Assembly (NCBI GenBank): GCA_009778295.1 | Contig: WRKB01000298.1 | Span: 1-21,990 of the forward strand | From: Betaproteobacteria bacterium | GTDB lineage: Bacteria; Desulfobacterota; Desulfovibrionia; Desulfovibrionales; Desulfovibrionaceae | Direction: 5' to 3' | DNA: 21,990 nt | Shown here: piece after piece, positions 17,715 through 21,990 of the stretch | How the letters are laid out: each line of letters starts with the position of its first letter | Position numbering within the stretch: position 1 is the first letter of the stretch | Made by a program: the position numbers and the translations under genes | The notes under the pieces: generated by a model | Database searches by the model: none | Seen by the model: only the letters and a program-made list of their open reading frames with translations | Told to the model about the DNA's origin: nothing

Positions 17715-17775
17715 ACGGGGCATATTCAGAAAATATGAAATTACACTTTTTTCAGTGCCCCCAGAGAATGCCCCC
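17704..17775. repeat. Inverted repeats over the integrase leader
   Basis: GGGGGCATT (17704-17712) is perfectly inverted as AATGCCCCC (17767-17775), which ends at the base before the ATG. A second pair lies inside: GGGGCAT (17717-17723) and TGCCCCC (17756-17762). They may be operator sites, integrase arm sites, or form a leader hairpin that hides the start codon. Confidence 0.65.
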
Positions 17776-18981
17776 ATGCGCGCAAACCTTACTGACACAG
17801 CCATTAAGAACGCCAAGCCCAGAACAAAAGCCTATAAACTTTCGGATGGTGGGGGCATGTATTTGGAGGTTGCCCCCAGTGGCGGTAAATTGTGGCGGCT
17901 CAAGTATCGCATCCACGGCAAGGAAAAGCGCCTGTCCATCGGCACCTACCCTGCCATAGGGCTGAAAGAGGCCCGCACCCGGCGCGATGAAGCCAAGGAA
18001 TTGCTTGCCCAAGGCGTAGATCCAAGCAGCGCCAAAAAGGAAGCCAAGAAAGCCGCCGTCACCTTGGAGCGTGAACAGACCGCTACCTTTGAAGCCGTAG
18101 CCCGTGAGTGGTACAGCAAAAAAACAGTAGCCCTTTCCAGGGGGCATCAGCAAAAAGTCCTTTCACGCCTGGAGAACCAGCTTTTCCCCTATATTGGGGG
18201 CATTCCCCTTTCTAAACTGGAACCCGTCGATATTCTGCATGCCGTGCGCCATGCCGAAGAACGAGGCTTGATTGAAACAGCCCACAGACTGGCACAGCTT
18301 GCCGGGCAGGTATGCCGTTATGCGCGCCTTGTGGGGTATGCCAAGTATGACGTAGCCGCCGGGCTGGTAGAGGCACTGCCGCCCTATTCGAGAAATCACT
18401 ATGCGGCTGTCACAGACCCCGCAGAAATAGGGCACCTGCTACGAGCCATAGATGCTTACCCTGGCGACATAAGCATCACCCATGCCCTGCGCATCCTGCC
18501 ATATGTCTTTGTGCGCTCCAGGGAAATCAGGGCGGCTGAATGGGTAGAATTTGACCTTGGCGCTGCGGAATGGATTATCCCCGCAGACCGCATGAAAATG
18601 AAAAGGCCGCATATCGTGCCCCTTACCAGGCAGGTGGTAAAGCTTCTGGGGGAGGTAGGCAGGTTCACCCGTGGCGGGCGCTATGTATTCCCCAGTTCTC
18701 ACAGCGCAGGCCGTTGCATATCTGATGTGGGACTCTTGAATGCTCTGCGACGCATGGGCTACGGCAAGGAAAAAATGACGATCCACGGCTTCCGCTCTAT
18801 GGCATCCACCATCTTGAATGAGCAGGGATACCGTCCTGACGTGATTGAGGCGCAGCTTGCCCACGGAGAAAAAAACGCAATCCGGGGGGCATATAACCGT
18901 GCAGAATATCTGCCGGAACGGCGGAAGATGATGGCGGAGTGGGCTGACTACCTCGACGGATTACGCGAGGCGAAGGACTGA
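17776..18981 (+). CDS. P4-type tyrosine recombinase/integrase
   Basis: The 401-residue protein is a P4/CP4-57-type integrase for site-specific integration at a tRNA. The N-terminal DUF4102 domain is clear (LTDTAIKNAKP at 5-15, DGGGMYLEV at 24-32, GTYPAIGLKEAR at 56-67), followed by an SAM-like core-binding domain (about 105-200). The catalytic domain has R247 near VRSREIRAAEW, lysine in MKMKRPH, H337-R340 in HGFR, H363 in LAHG and nucleophile Y373 in GAYNRAEY. ATG 17776 gives the standard family start; an upstream frame to TTG 17686 overlaps the promoter. There is no clear Shine-Dalgarno, since an inverted repeat abuts the ATG. It reads away from tRNA-His. Confidence 0.96.
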   Translation: MRANLTDTAIKNAKPRTKAYKLSDGGGMYLEVAPSGGKLWRLKYRIHGKEKRLSIGTYPAIGLKEARTRRDEAKELLAQGVDPSSAKKEAKKAAVTLEREQTATFEAVAREWYSKKTVALSRGHQQKVLSRLENQLFPYIGGIPLSKLEPVDILHAVRHAEERGLIETAHRLAQLAGQVCRYARLVGYAKYDVAAGLVEALPPYSRNHYAAVTDPAEIGHLLRAIDAYPGDISITHALRILPYVFVRSREIRAAEWVEFDLGAAEWIIPADRMKMKRPHIVPLTRQVVKLLGEVGRFTRGGRYVFPSSHSAGRCISDVGLLNALRRMGYGKEKMTIHGFRSMASTILNEQGYRPDVIEAQLAHGEKNAIRGAYNRAEYLPERRKMMAEWADYLDGLREAKD

Positions 18982-18988
18982 CAGCGAA

Positions 18989-19061
18989 TTTCCCGCCCCT
19001 AGCCTTGGTCTGATCCACCAGGGCGAACAGCCTCTTCCTCTGGAGGCCCGGGGCGGGGAAA
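18989..19061. repeat. Structured spacer after the integrase gene
   Basis: TTTCCCGCCCC (18989-18999) pairs with GGGGCGGGGAAA (19050-19061) with one bulged G, closing a loop that contains a second hairpin, GCCTC (19030-19034) with GAGGC (19043-19047). No T run follows. It could be an RNA processing or regulatory structure ahead of the next gene, or a DNA site. Confidence 0.5.
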
Positions 19062-19085
19062 CAAGAGGACAACGGAGAGGGGTTG

Positions 19086-20081
19086 ATGATGGCAATTAAA
19101 GTTCCGTCTTCTGGCTTCTTCCCATCGAACGAGACAATTTTAGGTGGTGAGAGGCACTATCAACAGCAACAGCAGCAGCAACATCTTACTGAGGCACGGC
19201 ACTTCTTAAAATGCATGCAAGCCTTGAGCAGGATACAACACCGTGAAATACAACAGGCTATTGCATCTGCTGTTGTCACCCTTGGCGAGGCGGCAACCAT
19301 GTGCGGTATTGGTGCCAGAGAGTTATGGAGTCAATATGTTATACTTGGCATACTTCGTATGTATAATAGCGATGTACCAGCAACAGACTTTATAAGGGTT
19401 ACCCATTTATTACAAGACGTAGTGGTATTTTTTTGCGAACAAGAGCGTATACGAAGATATCATTCTCAATCTTATCAAGAAATAATCAAAAATATGCTTA
19501 TCGCATACGCAAAAAAGGATTATAAATCAGAACAAGTGTTACATGCGCTTTCGTTTTATTTCAATATGTCATGCAGTGAAGCAATCTTCTTTGAGTCTAA
19601 GACAATAATTTTATCGCGTTATTTTGAATCTTATTCACCTAGTGGTGCATCCAGCTTGCAAGTCAACATAAACAACACAAACAGTGTAAACAATGAAATA
19701 AATATTGATTTAAATGGATTGGCGCAGGACATGAAAGATCTGGCTGGAACAATGTCCCATACACAGCCCACAAGTGGTGCAACCCCGCCACCGGCGCAAA
19801 CCGCCCCTACCGCGCCTGTCAACGAGTCGGTATCTGCGACAAGCTATGAATCACCCACGCATGAAGCCTGCCTGTTGGTTATTGCCGCTATCAAACAAGG
19901 CAACTACCTTGATGAGCATGGGGAAATAGGGCCGAAAGAATTTTTGGCAAAAGTTAAAGTCACCATGCAAGCACACGGAAAGATAAAAGGATACCGTGTT
20001 GCAGAGGCCAGAACGATATATGCCAAATCGTCAGAACTTAAACCATTTAAACGCAAGCCTGGTTTCAAAAAAGTTAGATAA
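19086..20081 (+). CDS. Unrecognised element protein with polyglutamine run, 331 aa
   Basis: I do not recognise this protein. From the ATG at 19086 (another at 19089; GGAGAGGGG precedes both) it has a run of seven glutamines (Q26-Q32) encoded by mixed CAA and CAG. A helix-turn-helix-like segment follows (about 65-90, TLGEAATMCGIGAREL), then a mainly helical region (100-185), an Asn-rich stretch (195-210), a Pro/Thr-rich linker (227-256) and a C-terminal domain ending in a basic tail (320-331). There is no signal peptide or membrane segment. Bases about 19320-19720 are visibly richer in A and T than the neighbouring element genes, suggesting separate acquisition. A terminator follows at 20124. 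It lies between integrase and AlpA, where cargo or regulatory genes often sit. Confidence 0.8.
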   Translation: MMAIKVPSSGFFPSNETILGGERHYQQQQQQQHLTEARHFLKCMQALSRIQHREIQQAIASAVVTLGEAATMCGIGARELWSQYVILGILRMYNSDVPATDFIRVTHLLQDVVVFFCEQERIRRYHSQSYQEIIKNMLIAYAKKDYKSEQVLHALSFYFNMSCSEAIFFESKTIILSRYFESYSPSGASSLQVNINNTNSVNNEINIDLNGLAQDMKDLAGTMSHTQPTSGATPPPAQTAPTAPVNESVSATSYESPTHEACLLVIAAIKQGNYLDEHGEIGPKEFLAKVKVTMQAHGKIKGYRVAEARTIYAKSSELKPFKRKPGFKKVR

Positions 20082-20123
20082 AGCACTATGTTAAAATAAA
20101 CCAGCAAATCACCCAAATCGTCC

Positions 20124-20158
20124 AAATGCTCCGAAAGGGGCATTTTTATTTTATTTTT
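20124..20158 (+). terminator. Rho-independent terminator after the 19086 gene
   Basis: AAATGCTCC (20124-20132) pairs with GGGGCATTT (20137-20145, one G-U) around a GAAA tetraloop, followed by a T-rich tail to 20158. It lies 43 bases after the stop codon and separates this transcript from the AlpA-replication cluster. Confidence 0.85.
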
Positions 20159-20191
20159 CCCTCGCCACCCTATGCTTCCCCCATGGTTCAC

Positions 20192-20212
20192 AACAGCGCT
20201 TTGCCGCGCGTT
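20192..20212 (+). promoter_or_regulatory. Hairpin in the AlpA leader
   Basis: AACAGCGC and GCGCGTT (20192-20199 and 20206-20212) form a stem with one bulged A, ending about ten bases before the GGAGGAAG ribosome binding site. A TATGCT -10-like box is at 20171-20176, but no matching -35 was found. Confidence 0.3.
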
Positions 20213-20229
20213 ACTACTTTGGAGGAAGC

Positions 20230-20445
20230 ATGAGTCAGAATATCCCCGCCCTGCCCGCAACTGGATTTTTGAGATTGAGCCAAGTCTTGCAGTTTATCCC
20301 GTTTGGGAAAACTCGCTGGTATCGCGGTATCAAAACAGGCGAGTTCCCCAAGCCAGTCAATATTGGCTCCCGCGCCCGTGCCTATCGTGCCGAAGACATC
20401 CGCAACCTTATCAAACGCCTTGGCGCACAGGCCTCCGAGCAATAG
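20230..20445 (+). CDS. AlpA-like DNA-binding regulator/excisionase
   Basis: The 71-residue protein matches the AlpA family (Pfam Phage_AlpA): an N-terminal FLRLSQVLQFIPFGKTRWYRGI winged helix-turn-helix, here marked by RLSQVL, GKTRWYRGI, then the wing FPKPVNIGSRARAYRAEDI and a final helix NLIKRL. AlpA of CP4-57 activates integrase expression and P4 Vis acts as excisionase, so a role in excision or integrase control is likely. GGAGGAAGC gives a strong ribosome binding site. It is the first gene of the replication cluster after the terminator at 20124; the next gene starts nine bases after its stop. Confidence 0.9.
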   Translation: MSQNIPALPATGFLRLSQVLQFIPFGKTRWYRGIKTGEFPKPVNIGSRARAYRAEDIRNLIKRLGAQASEQ

Positions 20446-20454
20446 GAGGCCGCC

Positions 20455-20676
20455 ATGAGACAAAACAAAAACCCCGGCGTGGCGGCCGGGGCAAGAAAAA
20501 AACAAACAGGCAACGGATTTTTTCTACCTGATAGGCCTTACGCCGTCAAGCCTTGTGCTGGCTGCCAATACTTTCGCCACAAGGCTGATGGATACCGCCG
20601 GACGCTCTGTCTCCTCACGGGGGAAGGAACCCGGTCAGAAGCCCTTTGCCATGTGGATCCGGAGGTGCGGATATGA
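20455..20676 (+). CDS. Small four-cysteine protein, 73 aa
   Basis: The 73-residue protein is not recognised by family. Its cysteines C34 and C37 (CAGC), C52 and C65 could bind zinc, and H42 is also near. The N-terminus is basic (K and R rich to residue 16). Short proteins of this cysteine layout are common in phage replication clusters, but I cannot name it. AGGAGG lies six bases ahead of the ATG, nine bases after alpA. Its TGA overlaps the ATG of the ATPase gene (ATGA), so the two are translationally coupled. The first codons carry a strong GC hairpin described separately. Confidence 0.75.
   Translation: MRQNKNPGVAAGARKKQTGNGFFLPDRPYAVKPCAGCQYFRHKADGYRRTLCLLTGEGTRSEALCHVDPEVRI
20463..20491 (-). 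terminator. Minus-strand terminator-like hairpin inside the small ORF
   Basis: CCCCGGC (20472-20478) pairs perfectly with GCCGGGG (20485-20491) around a 6-base loop. On the minus strand the hairpin is followed by TTTTTGTTTTG, the pattern of a rho-independent terminator. No minus-strand gene is known to its right in this window. Confidence 0.5.
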
Positions 20677-21890
20677 ACGCCGCCATTGATCTGGCAGAGA
20701 TGCAGCGCCGTATTGCAGAGATGGAGGCCGCCGCCGGGCCAAAGCCTGACACCACTGCAGATGCGGACGCCTCGCCTGAGTTCGCATACAAGCCGCTTTC
20801 CTGTGAGGAAATAGTAGCCCTGCCGACTATACTTGAGCGCGTAAGGGGTATTTTCCCGGAGGCCGGATTGTCAGTCGTCTATGGCATATCCGGCAGCGCG
20901 AAAACCTTTCTTGTGCTTGACTTGGGCTTTGCGATTGTGAACGGCGCATGTTGGTTCGGCAGAAAAACGATACAGGCAAATGTTTTGTACGTGTACCTTG
21001 AATCCACAAGGGCAATTAAAAAACGGCTGAAAGCATGGCAAGAGGCCTTTAACGGGCCATTTCCTGCCGGGCTATCCTTTATCCTTGACGATTTTGACTT
21101 GCAAAACCCTGAACATGTCCGCGCCTTAATTGCCGCCGCACGGCAAAGCGACAGCCGCGTGATCATAGTTGACACGCTGAACCGGGCCAGCCTGGGCAGC
21201 GATGAAAATTCAAGCCGTGACCGTGGCCTGATTATCCGGGCCTGTTCCGAAATACAGGCGGCAACCGATAGCCTTGTGATTCTTGTCGCGCATGCCGGGA
21301 AAAACAAAGACCAAGGCCTGCGCGGGCATTCGAGCCTTTTTGCTGCGCTGGACGCTGTGATCCAAGTCGACCGCCGCGCCGATGGTAGCCGCTACATGAA
21401 AATTGAAAAAAGCAAAGAGGGCATAGACGGCGAGGTTTTCAACTTTCAACTGACGCCTGTTGTAATCGGAACGGACCAAGACGGGAACGAGATCACATCC
21501 TGCGTTGTCGAGCCGCTCGGGGCTGGTGCGAAAGACGATAAGCCGCTGACGCCTGCGCTGAAATATGGCCTAGACTCACTGACGAAAGCCTGTGAGGCGG
21601 AAGGCAAGCCGGGCGTTCACCTGGAAGTGTGGCGGCAGGCGTTTTACGCAGGACACACTGGCGACAATATGAACGCAAAACGCCAAGCCTTTTACAAGGC
21701 GCGAAATGGCCTCATAGAACGCGGGATCATATCTGTTGCTGATGATATTTATACCGTTACTGCGTTACCAAGCGTTACCGGAGCGTTACCGGATACGCAG
21801 GCCCATACCGAGCGTTTAGCGTTACCAAGCGTTACCCACCCCTTTAGGGGTGGTAACGGTGGTAACGGTAACGCGGAGGGCTCGGTATGA
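20673..21890 (+). CDS. RepA-like AAA family ATPase/helicase
   Basis: The 405-residue protein is an AAA_25/RecA-fold ATPase like the hexameric RepA helicases of plasmids and satellite phages, which unwind origins. The Walker A position is GISGSAKT at residues 71-78, with alanine where the usual glycine stands before lysine. Walker B is VIIVD near 163-167, AHAGK at 206-210 looks like a sensor/histidine loop, and a winged-helix-like C-terminal part (about 310-360) follows. The last 42 residues (364-405) are a low-complexity tail (ALPSVT twice) that arises from iteron DNA. GGAGG precedes the ATG, which overlaps the previous stop; its own stop overlaps the primase start. These overlaps mark one coupled cassette. 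Confidence 0.88.
   Translation: MNAAIDLAEMQRRIAEMEAAAGPKPDTTADADASPEFAYKPLSCEEIVALPTILERVRGIFPEAGLSVVYGISGSAKTFLVLDLGFAIVNGACWFGRKTIQANVLYVYLESTRAIKKRLKAWQEAFNGPFPAGLSFILDDFDLQNPEHVRALIAAARQSDSRVIIVDTLNRASLGSDENSSRDRGLIIRACSEIQAATDSLVILVAHAGKNKDQGLRGHSSLFAALDAVIQVDRRADGSRYMKIEKSKEGIDGEVFNFQLTPVVIGTDQDGNEITSCVVEPLGAGAKDDKPLTPALKYGLDSLTKACEAEGKPGVHLEVWRQAFYAGHTGDNMNAKRQAFYKARNGLIERGIISVADDIYTVTALPSVTGALPDTQAHTERLALPSVTHPFRGGNGGNGNAEGSV
21754..21874. repeat. Iteron-like GCGTTACC cluster, candidate origin
   Basis: GCGTTACC occurs at 21762, 21772, 21783, 21819 and 21829 on the plus strand, with a related CCGTTAC at 21754. Inverted copies GGTAACG start at 21852, 21861 and 21867, the last an exact inverse. 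Direct copies are 10-11 bases apart within groups. The 18-mer GCGTTACCAAGCGTTACC occurs twice (21762-21779, 21819-21836). This is typical of initiator-binding iterons. Confidence 0.75.
21831..21857. repeat. Long hairpin at the centre of the iteron cluster
   Basis: GTTACCCACCCC (21831-21842) pairs with GGGGTGGTAAC (21847-21857) across a TTTA loop, with one bulged C. It ends 30 bases before the primase start. It may be an origin cruciform, a single-strand initiation structure, or a leader element controlling the primase. Confidence 0.7.
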
Positions 21891-21990
21891 ACCTCCTGAG
21901 CTTCCTTCCTGCCGGGGAATATAAAACCAAAGGCAACGGCGAGTATGCCGGGCCGTGCCCGCGCTGCGGCGGAACAGACCGCTTTGTTGT
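21887..21990 (+). CDS. Zinc-binding primase N-terminus (partial)
   Basis: The frame opens with ATG at 21887, overlapping the RepA-like stop codon in ATGA, and runs off the edge after 34 codons. The visible part contains CPRCGGTDRFVV, the zinc-ribbon signature (CPxCGGxDRF) of P4 alpha-type and Toprim primases, which bind DNA templates and start primer synthesis. GGAGGG lies about eight bases ahead. Together with the RepA-like ATPase and iterons it completes a self-replication module. Only the zinc motif is visible, so domain content beyond it is inferred. Confidence 0.85.
   Translation, partial: MNLLSFLPAGEYKTKGNGEYAGPCPRCGGTDRFV

Larger units (their letters stand above)
17563..21990. mobile_element. 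Integrated P4-like mobile element (right end outside window)
   Basis: The stretch starts at the tRNA-His 3' end and carries, in order, a P4-type integrase, an unknown protein, an AlpA-like regulator, a small four-cysteine protein, a RepA-like ATPase and a zinc-binding primase. This gene set is typical of satellite-like or integrative elements that replicate with their own ATPase and primase. No capsid, tail, terminase or conjugation gene is visible so far. Element type (satellite, plasmid-like island or degenerate prophage) cannot be settled from this part. Confidence 0.85.

Noticed and set aside
21754-21874. CRISPR array
   Set aside because: The repeat unit is only 8 bases, spacing is 10-36 bases and copies occur in both orientations, which fits iterons and not CRISPR.
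17591-21990. Second attachment site (attR) within the window
   Set aside because: I found no second copy of the tRNA-His 3' end; the element probably continues past the right edge.

Overview
This 21,990-base window looks like a Desulfovibrio-type genome (Desulfovibrionaceae). I infer this from gene content and order: a CbiK-type cobaltochelatase, a bacteriohemerythrin, and ilvBNC preceded by YggT and DUF465 genes. From memory this resembles the region around DVU1365-DVU1378 of D. vulgaris Hildenborough; no search was run. No rRNA, CRISPR array or insertion sequence was seen.

Positions 1 to about 17,590 are ordinary chromosome. On the minus strand at the left, aroQ, efp and the start of ftsK form a likely operon. 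The GTPase gene engB is divergent from aroQ and converges on a class I aminotransferase gene. A plus-strand run follows: an unrecognised 275-residue protein translationally coupled to a HAD phosphatase, then YggT, DUF465 and the branched-chain amino acid operon ilvB-ilvN-ilvC. A minus-strand hemerythrin and an orphan HlyD-type membrane fusion protein come next, divergent from a lipoprotein gene. A plus-strand run then carries an HD-GYP protein, an IMPACT/YigZ protein, CbiK, a PLP threonine dehydratase without a regulatory domain and a threonine aldolase. Threonine dehydratase makes 2-oxobutyrate, the isoleucine-branch substrate of IlvBN, so these parts of the window may connect metabolically.

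At 17,514-17,590 lies tRNA-His (GTG) with an encoded CCA end. Directly after it begins an integrated mobile element that runs off the right edge. Its genes in order are a P4-type tyrosine integrase, an unrecognised polyglutamine-containing protein, an AlpA-like regulator, a small four-cysteine protein, a RepA-like AAA ATPase and the N-terminus of a zinc-binding primase. The last three overlap or nearly touch, forming a compact replication cassette.

The most interesting signal is an iteron-like cluster at 21,754-21,874 inside the 3' end of the repA-like gene. It has five direct GCGTTACC copies and three inverted copies flanking a strong hairpin, just before the primase start, and it is a candidate replication origin of the element. 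A second signal is the repeated octamer GGGGGCAT over the integrase promoter and inside the integrase gene, in all three codon phases, which suggests a DNA-level recognition site. The unrecognised element protein at 19,086-20,081 is the best candidate for a novel function.
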